A model generated the notes under the pieces. That model saw only the letters and a list, made by a program, of their open reading frames with translations. It was not told the DNA's origin and did not search any database. This document shows, piece after piece, positions 35,332 through 42,537 of a stretch of DNA of 64,000 nucleotides (the stretch's first letter is position 1; the number at the start of each line of letters is the position of its first letter). Source of the DNA: Pseudoalteromonas sp. XI10 (GTDB lineage Bacteria; Pseudomonadota; Gammaproteobacteria; Enterobacterales; Alteromonadaceae); contig NZ_LOPY01000019.1 in assembly GCF_001469895.1 (NCBI RefSeq), forward strand, positions 248,001 through 312,000, given 5' to 3'. The translations under genes were made by a program, and so were the position numbers.

Positions 35332-36730
35332 GCCTCTTCATGCAATCTTTAAACATGGCAAACTAGTTAGTGCAATGCTGTTAGCCGGAGCACTGACAGG
35401 CTGCGCACAAAGCGTCGATATGCAAGAGCAGCAAGTGAGCCTGACACAATTTGTTAGCGATACACAAATTGGTGAACAAAACGAAGGTGCGAGCGAAAAT
35501 AATTGGTGGCGCCGTTTAGATTCAGCGCAGTTAAACAACTTGGTGACTGATGCATTAGCAATGAATCACGACCTAAAAACCAGTCAACTTCAACTTGATG
35601 CAGCCATTGCCCGTTTAGGTGCAGCCCGCGCGGATTATTATCCGCAGGGCAGCCTAAGCGTAGGCGCAGAGCGCAGCAGCTTAGATGGCGCAATTACGCG
35701 CCAATCAAACGCTGGTGTTAATGTTAATTGGCAGCTTGATTTGTTTGGTCGTATTACAGCGCTGGTGGATGCAGCTAATGCGGGTGCATTAAACCAAGCA
35801 GAGCAGCTAAGAGCATTACAGGTTGAAGTGGTTTCAGCCGTAGTGCAAGGCTATGTGAGCTATCAAGGTAATGTGCAAAAGCAAGCTATCATTGAGATGC
35901 AAATCGAGGCGCTTGAGCAAAGTATTGATGTGCTCAAAGCGCGAGTAGAAGAGGGGGTTGCGAATGAGCTTGATCTTAACCGTACTCTTGCGCAGTTAAA
36001 GCAGCAACAAGCGCTTATTCCTGAGCTTAGTTATTTGCAATATCGTGACCTCGCAACCCTTGCGGTACTAACTGGTCGACTTGCAAGCGACATAACCTTG
36101 ATAGAAGAGCCTGAGTTATTAAGCCACGAATTTAGCGTGTCGTTTAATAAAGCCAGTGAAGCAATGGCACTCAGACCAGATATCACCAGTGCTTTGTATC
36201 AGTTTAGTCAGGCTTATTCGCTAAGTGTTGCCGCCTCAAAAGCACTTCTGCCAGATATTAGTTTGGCAGGGTTTGCAGGTGTGGTGAGCTTAACCAGTAA
36301 TGACTTAGAAGATACTGTGCAACAATGGCAAGTAACACCAAAAGTTGAATGGTCATTGCTCAGCTATCCTGCATTATTAGCTCAGCGTGATGCACAGCAG
36401 TTTTTAAGTGAAGCCGCTTACAGTGACTATCAAAGTAAAGTATTAAAAGCCATTAGCGATAGTGAACTTACTTTACAAAGACTAGTCAAACAGCAGCAAC
36501 AGTTAAGTTATGCTGATCAGCGTTTTAATTATGCGAATAAAGCATTTGGTCAAGCTCAAGCAATGTATCAAGAAGGACAAATTCCTTACTTAGAGTTGTT
36601 AGATGCGAGACAGGATGTTTTAATAGCGCAAGAGAACGCTGTTGATTCAACAATTGCTTCATTACAGGCCAAAGTAAGTGCTTATCAAGCGTTTAATGGT
36701 CGTTGGAGCTTTGAACTAAACAACCTTTAA
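35321..36730 (+). CDS. Outer-membrane efflux channel, NodT family lipoprotein
   Basis: This 469-residue channel subunit completes the tripartite pump. A lipoprotein signal with lipobox LTGC precedes NNWWRRLDSAQLNNLV, typical of the family start. Two outer-membrane efflux protein repeats of long helices and short strands follow (ALRPDITSALYQ; PYLELLDARQDVLIAQ). The gene overlaps the pump gene by 11 bp. Substrates of the pump cannot be inferred. Confidence 0.92.
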   Translation: MMHKPLHAIFKHGKLVSAMLLAGALTGCAQSVDMQEQQVSLTQFVSDTQIGEQNEGASENNWWRRLDSAQLNNLVTDALAMNHDLKTSQLQLDAAIARLGAARADYYPQGSLSVGAERSSLDGAITRQSNAGVNVNWQLDLFGRITALVDAANAGALNQAEQLRALQVEVVSAVVQGYVSYQGNVQKQAIIEMQIEALEQSIDVLKARVEEGVANELDLNRTLAQLKQQQALIPELSYLQYRDLATLAVLTGRLASDITLIEEPELLSHEFSVSFNKASEAMALRPDITSALYQFSQAYSLSVAASKALLPDISLAGFAGVVSLTSNDLEDTVQQWQVTPKVEWSLLSYPALLAQRDAQQFLSEAAYSDYQSKVLKAISDSELTLQRLVKQQQQLSYADQRFNYANKAFGQAQAMYQEGQIPYLELLDARQDVLIAQENAVDSTIASLQAKVSAYQAFNGRWSFELNNL

Positions 36731-36743
36731 CCCAGAGTATTCA

Positions 36744-37766
36744 ATGTCACATATTCAACAAACTACAGATCTTCCGTCAACAATGCGCGCGCTTGCACTG
36801 CTTGAGCCAAATGACGCGATTGCGTTATCTGAGCTGTCTGTGCCAGTACCGAGCCCTGAAGGCAATGAGCTCTTGATTAAAGTTGAATATGTGGGCTTAA
36901 ATCATGGTGATGCCAACTTTGCAAAACAAGGTTTTTGCAAATGGCATTACCCCCATGTATTAGGCCATGATGCTGTTGGGGTGGTTGTTCAAGCAAATAA
37001 AGGTGTATTCCCAGGTGTGGGTGCTCGTGTCGTATGGCACGCCAGCCTTGGTGACCAAGGCGTGTTATCTGAATACACAACGGTACCAAACTATGCGGTA
37101 TCGGTTGTGCCAGATAACGTATCACCGGCAGACGCTGCAACCTTACCTTGTTCAGGTATGACGGCATTAATTGCTCTTGATAAGTTGCAGCTAAGCGAAG
37201 GGGATTCACTGTTTATTGATGCAGGTGCAGGCGGCGTTGGCCAATTCGCTATTCAATTTGCTAAGCAACGTGGTGCAACCGTGTTTACCACTGCCAGCAA
37301 ACATAATCATAAATTACTTAAGCAATTAGGTGCTGATGTTGTATTTGATTACAAAGACCCAAAACTTGAAGATAAAATTCGCCGTGAATTAGGTCCGCAA
37401 GGCTTTGATGCAGTGCTTGATTGTATTGGTGGCGATACCACTATTCGTAACGTTGAGCTAATGCGCTTTTGTGGCCGTATTGCTTGTTTAAATGAATTAC
37501 CTAAATTTGAACAAGAACTGATGTTTAGACGCGCACCAAATATTGGCATTGTATCGTTAGGCGGAGCGTGGCTTGCAAATAGCTTATGTGCGCAGCAAAA
37601 GCTGAGCTTTATGGGTAACTTATTACTCGATAATGCAGCCCGTGGCGAGATCAAACTGCCACAAATTCATGCCGTTGATTTTACCGCAGAGGCTGTTTCA
37701 GCTGCTTTAAATAAACAACTTGCTGGTGGTTTTACCGGAAAACAAGTTGTGCAGGTAAGCGGTTAA
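36744..37766 (+). CDS. Medium-chain quinone oxidoreductase-like dehydrogenase
   Basis: This 340-residue protein is a medium-chain dehydrogenase/reductase with a GroES-like fold (LNHGDANFAKQ, VLGHDAVGVV) and a Rossmann domain with GAGGVGQFAIQFA near 163-175. The structural zinc cysteines of alcohol dehydrogenases are missing, pointing to a zinc-free NADPH-dependent reductase of quinones or enals. It lies 13 bp after the efflux channel gene and 2 bp before the DCC gene, so it is probably expressed with the pump and may reduce compounds the pump also handles. Confidence 0.85.
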   Translation: MSHIQQTTDLPSTMRALALLEPNDAIALSELSVPVPSPEGNELLIKVEYVGLNHGDANFAKQGFCKWHYPHVLGHDAVGVVVQANKGVFPGVGARVVWHASLGDQGVLSEYTTVPNYAVSVVPDNVSPADAATLPCSGMTALIALDKLQLSEGDSLFIDAGAGGVGQFAIQFAKQRGATVFTTASKHNHKLLKQLGADVVFDYKDPKLEDKIRRELGPQGFDAVLDCIGGDTTIRNVELMRFCGRIACLNELPKFEQELMFRRAPNIGIVSLGGAWLANSLCAQQKLSFMGNLLLDNAARGEIKLPQIHAVDFTAEAVSAALNKQLAGGFTGKQVVQVSG

Positions 37767-37768
37767 TC

Positions 37769-38167
37769 TTGCAAACTCACTGCCCAATCATACTGTTTGA
37801 TGGTCAGTGCAATCTGTGCCATTTTTGTGTGCAGTTCATTCTTCGCTTTGATAAGCAAATAACCTTTAAGTTATGCCCAATGCAAAGCGATAAAGGTGAG
37901 CGTTTATTAAAGGCTTACAAAGTTAAAGATCCACTTTCCTCCATGTTAGTAATTGATAAAAACCAGCTATATAAACAAAGTGACGCTGTGTTATTTATCG
38001 CAACACAATTAGGTTTTCCTTTTTCTGTAGCTAAGGTGTTTAAGCTACTGCCAAAAGGTTTTCGCGATCGTATGTATGATTGGGTTGGTCGTAATCGTTA
38101 TCGGTTTTTTGGCAAGCAAACACAGTGTAAGTTACTGACCGAAGAACAAAAGCAGCACTTTTTATAA
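37769..38167 (+). CDS. DCC-family thiol-disulfide oxidoreductase-like protein (DUF393)
   Basis: This 132-residue protein carries the DCC signature LFDGQCNLCHFCVQF near residues 9-23, with a CxxC pair and the leading Asp of DUF393 (YuxK-like) proteins, followed by QSDKGERLLKAY, VIDKNQLYKQSDA and a C-terminal YRFFGK. The family is thought to be thioredoxin-like, but the activity is not proven. It begins with TTG two bases after the dehydrogenase stop, so it looks translationally coupled. Confidence 0.82.
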   Translation: MQTHCPIILFDGQCNLCHFCVQFILRFDKQITFKLCPMQSDKGERLLKAYKVKDPLSSMLVIDKNQLYKQSDAVLFIATQLGFPFSVAKVFKLLPKGFRDRMYDWVGRNRYRFFGKQTQCKLLTEEQKQHFL

Positions 38168-38228
38168 ACATTTAGAGTAAAGCTTGCTATTCTCGTTATT
38201 GGGAACAAACAACAACAATAATAAGAAT

Positions 38229-38861
38229 ATGAACATACTCTTTCTAATCTTTAGTTCGGTCTACATTGCTTTACTGCTATTACAACCAGCATTTCCTCAG
38301 CCTTTTTTGGCGCTATTTAAAACAATACCAATTGGCCTATTGATTGTGATGGTGTTAAAAGCACGCAGTCAGTTACAAAATCGCACTTTTATCACTTTAT
38401 TATTAGCTCTTAGTTTTTCAGCACTAGGTGATGTGTTGCTAGCCCTTGATACGGGGCAACTGTTTATAGGCGGTTTAGCGGCATTTTTTGTTAGCCACGC
38501 TTTTTATATCATTACCATGTTGCCAATTAAAAACTGGCGACTAGACGTTGTATTTCTTTATCTATTTTTGGCTATCATCGTTTTTTGCTTATTCTATCCA
38601 AACTTAAATGACATGCTCATCCCTGTGCTTTTCTATATGTTGGTGCTCACCATAATGGCAAGCCTTACTTGGATGACTGATAAATCGAACGGTTTTTTAG
38701 TGTTAGGTGGGGCAGTGTTTGTAATATCAGACTCTATTCTTGGCCTTAACCGCTTTTATTTAGAGTTAGTGCATGCAGATATCGCAATAATGATAACGTA
38801 TTACATTGCACAATTTTGTTTGGTGACAGGGTTTTTGCAGGCAACAAGTAAACATAAATAG
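38229..38861 (+). CDS. YhhN-family membrane protein (lysoplasmalogenase-like)
   Basis: This 210-residue protein has about eight membrane helices. It has the two family blocks, LSFSALGDVLLAL near 72-84 and FVISDSILGLNRF near 171-183. Human TMEM86B of this family cleaves lysoplasmalogen; bacterial members are less clear and may hydrolyse lysolipid vinyl ethers. I chose the ATG at 38229 since the preceding in-frame residues are a run of Asn. Confidence 0.82.
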   Translation: MNILFLIFSSVYIALLLLQPAFPQPFLALFKTIPIGLLIVMVLKARSQLQNRTFITLLLALSFSALGDVLLALDTGQLFIGGLAAFFVSHAFYIITMLPIKNWRLDVVFLYLFLAIIVFCLFYPNLNDMLIPVLFYMLVLTIMASLTWMTDKSNGFLVLGGAVFVISDSILGLNRFYLELVHADIAIMITYYIAQFCLVTGFLQATSKHK

Positions 38862-38924
38862 CCGCAGTGGCTCAGTGTTGATTGCCGTGATAAAATACGC
38901 GCGTTTTAATTTTCGAGATTTTCC

Positions 38925-39203
38925 ATGGCAAATACAGCGCACGCACTGCACATCCTTGTTAAGCACAAAGAACAAGCTGAAGACATTATCAAGCAACTTA
39001 AAAAAGGTGCTAAGTTTCAGACGCTAGCTAAAAAATATTCAACCTGTCCGTCGGGTAAAAAAGGCGGCGACTTAGGCGAGTTCAGACGTGGTCAAATGGT
39101 TCCACAGTTTGACAAAGTAGCATTCAGCGGCGAAATCTTAGAACCACATCTAGTTAAAACGCGCTTTGGTTGGCACGTAATCAAAGTGCTTTACAGAACG
39201 TAA
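38925..39203 (+). CDS. ppiC: Peptidyl-prolyl cis-trans isomerase, parvulin type
   Basis: This 92-residue single-domain parvulin is close to E. coli PpiC throughout, with [29 protein letters not shown] (about 34-53), [13 protein letters not shown] and [12 protein letters not shown] at the end. The expected role is to speed proline isomerisation in the cytoplasm. It is monocistronic and marks the left border of cassette array B. Confidence 0.95.
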   Translation: MANTAHALHILVKHKEQAEDIIKQLKKGAKFQTLAKKYSTCPSGKKGGDLGEFRRGQMVPQFDKVAFSGEILEPHLVKTRFGWHVIKVLYRT

Positions 39204-39279
39204 AGTTTAAAGCCGTCTAAATAGTGTAAGACACGTGGTTAGCATCAAACTTTTCTTTTCAGTGAGTTAAAGCACTAGG

Positions 39280-39375
39280 TTTTAACTCATTTTTGGACAG
39301 AAATGAGTTAGAGCGGATGCGTGCTTTGTGCCAGAAACGGATGGTGAACTCTTGCCGTAAACGGCATTGTTAGGT
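39280..39375 (-). repeat. attC site B3 (array end)
   Basis: The inverse core (complement of GTTAGGT, 39369-39375) is intact and contains the stop of the cassette gene. The other end is probably the complement of TTTTAAC (39280-39286), an imperfect core, fitting a terminal site. Confidence 0.65.
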
Positions 39376-39642
39376 GCGATTTTGATCAATATCATGACCA
39401 CAGTTATAACAATTTGAAGATGGTAGACGATATTTGTAAAAGCCTTGTACTACTTGATTTCTAAAACACCTTTGGCAGGTATAACCTAAAGCTTTAATGA
39501 CTAATAGAATACCGAGAACTATGCTACCGATGTAAAACGGGTTAACAAAGAAATTATCAACGCTTGTATATTGGAATTGATAGCCTATGACGCATAAAAA
39601 TAACAAAATCAAATACATTTTAAACTGAACACTACGCTTCAA
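39370..39642 (-). CDS. Cassette protein: two membrane helices plus zinc ribbon
   Basis: A 90-residue protein with two hydrophobic helices (about 9-24 and 34-52) followed by a small domain with CQRC (about 56-59) and CYNCGHDIDQ at the C-terminus, likely one zinc site in the cytoplasm. No family is recognised. It begins with TTG; AAGGAG eight bases before supports this start. The stop lies inside the inverse core of attC B3, so it is the last intact cassette of the array. Confidence 0.72.
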   Translation of the reverse strand: MKRSVQFKMYLILLFLCVIGYQFQYTSVDNFFVNPFYIGSIVLGILLVIKALGYTCQRCFRNQVVQGFYKYRLPSSNCYNCGHDIDQNRT

Positions 39643-39664
39643 TTTAACGCTCCTTCACTAAAGC

Positions 39665-39765
39665 ACCTAACGCCCTGTTAATGGGCGGATTATGCTTGGC
39701 TAAAATTAGCGAAGAATGAGCGCCAGCCAAGCAGTAAGGCGTCCATTTTAAACAGCTTGTTAGGT
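39665..39765 (-). repeat. attC site B2
   Basis: Both cores are intact: ACCTAAC at 39665-39671 and GTTAGGT at 39759-39765 as read on the plus strand. The centre shares GCGCTCATTCTTCGCT exactly with attC A2. Confidence 0.85.
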
Positions 39766-39773
39766 TACGAACC

Positions 39774-40052
39774 TCAATCTACATTGTGATACTGTGCTGC
39801 TTGTTCGTAACAGTTAACACATACGACTGACATTTGATTAAACTCTCTGAATCTTTCTGTCATGCCGTCCTCTTCCTCTAAAACAACCTCACATTGATAA
39901 CACCAAGCTTGAAGATCATTTGGAACGCTTGAATTTTCAATGAAACCGAGAGGCTCTCCCTCAGGTTTGACAAGATGACCACATAGTACGGCAGCCACCC
40001 GCTTTCCATGCTTACCGCAATCAATATACATCGGTTCTATATCTGTACTCAT
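39774..40052 (-). CDS. Cassette-encoded cysteine-rich zinc-binding-like protein
   Basis: A 92-residue soluble protein with six cysteines: Cys12, Cys24 (followed by Gly-His26), CYQC at 51-54 and CVNC at 78-81. The spacing suggests two metal sites or one treble-clef arrangement. The core GFIENSSVPNDLQAWCYQCE followed by FREFNQMSVVCVNCY looks like a conserved small family that I cannot name. It starts at an ATG six bases after the core of attC B1 and stops nine bases before the inverse core of attC B2, so it is a complete cassette gene. Confidence 0.75.
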   Translation of the reverse strand: MSTDIEPMYIDCGKHGKRVAAVLCGHLVKPEGEPLGFIENSSVPNDLQAWCYQCEVVLEEEDGMTERFREFNQMSVVCVNCYEQAAQYHNVD

Positions 40053-40057
40053 TAGTA

Positions 40058-40174
40058 ACCTAACGCCCGAATAACGGGCAAAAATACGTAGGCTACAATA
40101 CCAAGCGAAGCGCAGGGAGCCTACGTATTTTTGTCCCCAGCGAGCGCAGCGAGTGGTTAATGCGATTGTTATGT
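40058..40174 (-). repeat. attC site B1
   Basis: The inverse core ACATAAC (complement of 40168-40174) contains the stop of the upstream gene. The right core is GTTAGGT (complement of 40058-40064). A 14-bp stem, AAAAATACGTAGGC and GCCTACGTATTTTT on the plus strand, surrounds an AAGCGAAGCGC-containing loop. Confidence 0.85.
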
Positions 40175-40663
40175 TTTTTGCCGATACAGCAATCCTAACG
40201 AACCTAAATACATAGTTTCAGTATAAATATCCCCTACCGCAAGTTGATTGTATGTATCACTGGTGATCTCAATTTCCAAAGGCTCACCCGAAGATCCGTT
40301 TAGAAAAGTGATATAGAAGGTTGGCTTACGATAATCATACTGATTTTTGCTTGTGATTCGACCTGACACCTCTACCGGTTTATGCAAGCCGATGCTATTT
40401 ACTAAATAAATGTATCCGCCTCCAATCACAGAGCTATAACACATTGAAAGGGCGAGAATTCCCAAGTCCATTAACCGCGGTTTAAATGTTTTAGAACGAA
40501 TTAAATAATAAGTCAGTAAGCCAATGAAAAGCGGTGATGAGATATAATAAACTGCCAATACGATGTGAGAATAATTGACCCCGACATTTGCGCCAAAAAG
40601 TACTCCCGTAAGAGTGAATATGATAAACACTAATAATATTAGTACTTTATAAAAACTTCTCAC
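40169..40663 (-). CDS. Cassette-encoded membrane protein (164 aa)
   Basis: This protein has three hydrophobic helices (about 7-28, 35-55, 65-90) and a C-terminal soluble domain of about 70 residues, beta-rich (KPVEVSGRITSKNQYDYRKPTFYITF). I do not recognise the family. The start is GTG with AAGGGA before it, better than usual for a cassette. The stop is inside the inverse core of attC B1. Confidence 0.7.
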   Translation of the reverse strand: MRSFYKVLILLVFIIFTLTGVLFGANVGVNYSHIVLAVYYISSPLFIGLLTYYLIRSKTFKPRLMDLGILALSMCYSSVIGGGYIYLVNSIGLHKPVEVSGRITSKNQYDYRKPTFYITFLNGSSGEPLEIEITSDTYNQLAVGDIYTETMYLGSLGLLYRQKT

Positions 40664-40679
40664 TCAATTTCCCTTTGAA

Positions 40680-40760
40680 ACATAACATGTTTATAGCGAG
40701 CGAATCGCGCGTTTTTCTACCACTGCGTCGCTCGCTTTTCTGAATGAATCATTTGTAACA
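40680..40760 (-). repeat. Imperfect attC site B0
   Basis: The core is GTTATGT on the minus strand (40680-40686). AGCGAGCG arms (plus 40696-40703 and complement 40727-40734) pair, and the far end TTACAAATG is a weakened inverse core. Confidence 0.5.
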
Positions 40761-40926
40761 AACTTCTTAACTAATTGCCATTAATACTAAAATGCAGTAA
40801 TTCTAGCTTTTGTCTCAGGACAAAAACGAGCGATTGGGTCGTTTTCCTGACTATGCAAGCAATATGCTTTGACGAAATAGAACAGTAATTTCGAACGGCT
40901 GAAGTTCGCTCTTTTGAGTCATGCGC

Positions 40927-41046
40927 CTAAACACGTTTAGGGGCAGAATCAAGGTATGGCTTATTTTCTGATTTTGAAACAGAGCCGAACTTAAGCACCA
41001 ACTCATTTATATCCCAAAATGGTTTTCTACGAATAAGTTTATACAC
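40927..41046 (-). pseudogene. Possible gene fragment (39 codons)
   Basis: An open frame, protein-like in composition, ends at a TAG (40927-40929) with GKFG-like segment ELVLKFGSVSKSENKPYL. The frame is open back to about 41094, running into the higB promoter region, without ATG and with only a GTG at 41044-41046. No family is recognised. It could be the 3' end of a lost cassette gene or chance. Confidence 0.2.
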
Positions 41047-41082
41047 GACAAAAGTGCCTAGAGTACTTTTTAAATATATGTG

Positions 41083-41129
41083 TTGTGCACATTGTTACTG
41101 TGCGCTATTATTTCTGTATTGATGCACAA
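41083..41129 (+). promoter_or_regulatory. higBA promoter with operator-like inverted repeat
   Basis: TTGTGC (41083-41088) and TATTAT (41107-41112) are spaced 18 bp like -35 and -10 boxes. TTGTGCA (41083-41089) is the inverse of TGCACAA (41123-41129), flanking the promoter as expected for HigA autorepression. Confidence 0.55.
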
Positions 41130-41146
41130 TAGGACAGTGCAAGGAT

Positions 41147-41434
41147 ATGGCTGTAAATTTTAAGGATGAGTGGCTCGAAGCATTCTATGAAGAGGATAAG
41201 CGGCATCGATTAATCCCTAAGGTTATCGAGAATGCTTTATATCGTAAGCTAGAAATATTAGATGCAGCAAAGGCTGAATCTGACTTAAGAGTACCACCAG
41301 GTAACCGGTTTGAACATCTTGAAGGTAACTTGAAAGATTGGTGTTCAATACGAGTGAACAAACAGTATCGATTGATTTTTAAGTGGGTTGATGGTGTAGC
41401 AGAAAACACCTATTTAGACCCTCATAAGTATTGA
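41147..41434 (+). CDS. higB: HigB-type toxin (RelE/ParE superfamily mRNA interferase)
   Basis: This 95-residue toxin shows the HigB pattern: an early helix, YRKLEILDAA (about 31-40), the loop PPGNRFEHLEGNLKDWCSIRVN (about 50-71), YRLIFKW and a final DPHKY with the terminal aromatic residue. HigB cleaves mRNA at the ribosome. Toxin precedes antitoxin, as is usual for higBA. AAGGAT is well placed before the ATG. It is oriented opposite to the adjacent cassettes. Confidence 0.93.
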   Translation: MAVNFKDEWLEAFYEEDKRHRLIPKVIENALYRKLEILDAAKAESDLRVPPGNRFEHLEGNLKDWCSIRVNKQYRLIFKWVDGVAENTYLDPHKY

Positions 41435-41444
41435 GGTAAGAGTT

Positions 41445-41774
41445 ATGCGTATAACAAAGCGTCGTCCTGTGAGTGTAGGTGAAATGCTGAAGCTAGAGTT
41501 TTTAGAGCCTATGGACATTACATCAAAAACTTTAGCTGAAGCTATGGGTGTGCATAGAAATACTGTTAGTAACTTGATCAATGGCGGTAGCTTAACAGCG
41601 CCACTTGCAATTAAACTGGCTGCTGCTTTAGGGAATACACCCGAGTTTTGGCTTAATATCCAGCACTCTGTAGATTTATGGGATACGAGAAATCGTTATC
41701 AAGAAGAAGCTAAATCTGTAAAACCTTTGTTTTCTGCTCAAGAAACTTCACTACGTACATCACAAACTATTTAA
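41445..41774 (+). CDS. higA: HigA antitoxin (HTH Xre family)
   Basis: This 109-residue antitoxin has an Xre-type helix-turn-helix (SKTLAEAMGVHRNTVSNLINGG, about 27-48) followed by LGNTPEFWLNIQ, the hallmark of HigA antidotes. It neutralises HigB and represses the promoter at 41083-41129. It starts ten bases after the higB stop. Confidence 0.95.
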   Translation: MRITKRRPVSVGEMLKLEFLEPMDITSKTLAEAMGVHRNTVSNLINGGSLTAPLAIKLAAALGNTPEFWLNIQHSVDLWDTRNRYQEEAKSVKPLFSAQETSLRTSQTI

Positions 41775-41903
41775 AGAAGTCTTAACGTATATTGTTAATC
41801 CACTCTACAGGTTAGGCTGTTGAGTGTTCACACCTTAATTATTTGCTTTGTACCAAGGGACTTTGTATTTATGGACTCTTTATTATAAGGACATTTTCAA
41901 TTC

Positions 41904-42425
41904 ATGATTAAAAACATAACCATTACAAAGCAAGATTACTTAGAGTACTCCAAATTTGCGGTGAGTAGGCTGTGTAATGCAAAAAGTAAAGCAAGCTCTA
42001 GTTTTCTTAAGAATATGATCATCTGGTTTGTATTGGCTGTAACTTTTATGTCTGTGTTCCAATTAAAGTCTATTCGTTTTAATGATTTTCATTGGCAATC
42101 TGCGCTGATCACAGCAATTCCTTTTTCAATATTACTTATTGTTTTTCTATACAACATTAATAAATTCAAAAGACTGTCAATTCCAAATGATAGTGGTTTA
42201 GTGATTGGAAAGAAAAGCTTAGAGTTTCAAGCTGACGGAATAACTGAAATAACTAATCTAGGACATTGCTTCTATAAGTGGGAAGCAGTAGAGGTAATTG
42301 AAGATCATAAAGATAACGTGTATATCTTTGTCGATAAATTGTCAGCATTGATCATTCCGGAAAATTCATTTGCTAGTGAAGCTGAGAAAGACGAGTTAAA
42401 AGCTTTCGTACAGAAATTTTTATGA
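41904..42425 (+). CDS. YcxB-like membrane protein
   Basis: This 173-residue protein has two membrane helices (about 37-55 and 66-85) and a C-terminal domain with FQADGITEITNLGHCFYKWEAVEVIEDHKDNVYIFV (about 110-145). This is the pattern of YcxB-like proteins, where the tail resembles a small PH-like sheet. Its function is unknown. It may be an accessory gene, since it stands between the HigBA pair and the carrier gene. Confidence 0.72.
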   Translation: MIKNITITKQDYLEYSKFAVSRLCNAKSKASSSFLKNMIIWFVLAVTFMSVFQLKSIRFNDFHWQSALITAIPFSILLIVFLYNINKFKRLSIPNDSGLVIGKKSLEFQADGITEITNLGHCFYKWEAVEVIEDHKDNVYIFVDKLSALIIPENSFASEAEKDELKAFVQKFL

Positions 42426-42472
42426 TTAGCTTTTTCATCTGACAATATTTCGTGGCAAGTATTGCACAGAGC

Positions 42473-42498
42473 CACGCTAACACAAAGGTGTTAGCGTG
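42473..42498. other. Perfect 11-bp hairpin
   Basis: CACGCTAACAC and GTGTTAGCGTG with a 4-base loop. The upstream CGTGGC (42451-42456) can compete with the left arm by pairing with GCCACG (42471-42476). Without a U tract its role is not clear. Confidence 0.5.
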
Positions 42499-42537
42499 CA
42501 TCATTAATTTAGGAGCCAATTAGCTCACTCAACTAAC

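Larger units (their letters stand above)
39280..40760 (-). mobile_element. Integron cassette array B (attC cluster, no integrase in window)
   Basis: Three small minus-strand genes (40169-40663, 39774-40052, 39370-39642) are each followed, on that strand, by an attC site: 40058-40174, 39665-39765 and 39280-39375. Two stop codons lie inside the inverse core of the next site and the third is nine bases before one. ACCTAAC/GTTAGGT cores are intact at 40058-40064, 39759-39765, 39665-39671 and 39369-39375. A fourth, worn site (40680-40760) precedes the first cassette. No integrase is near; ppiC and HigBA flank the array. The orientation is opposite to array A. Confidence 0.85.

Noticed and set aside
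39280..41900. An integron integrase gene near array B
   Set aside because: All plus- and minus-strand frames here are short. None contains tyrosine recombinase motifs, and the neighbours are ppiC, HigBA and a YcxB-like gene.
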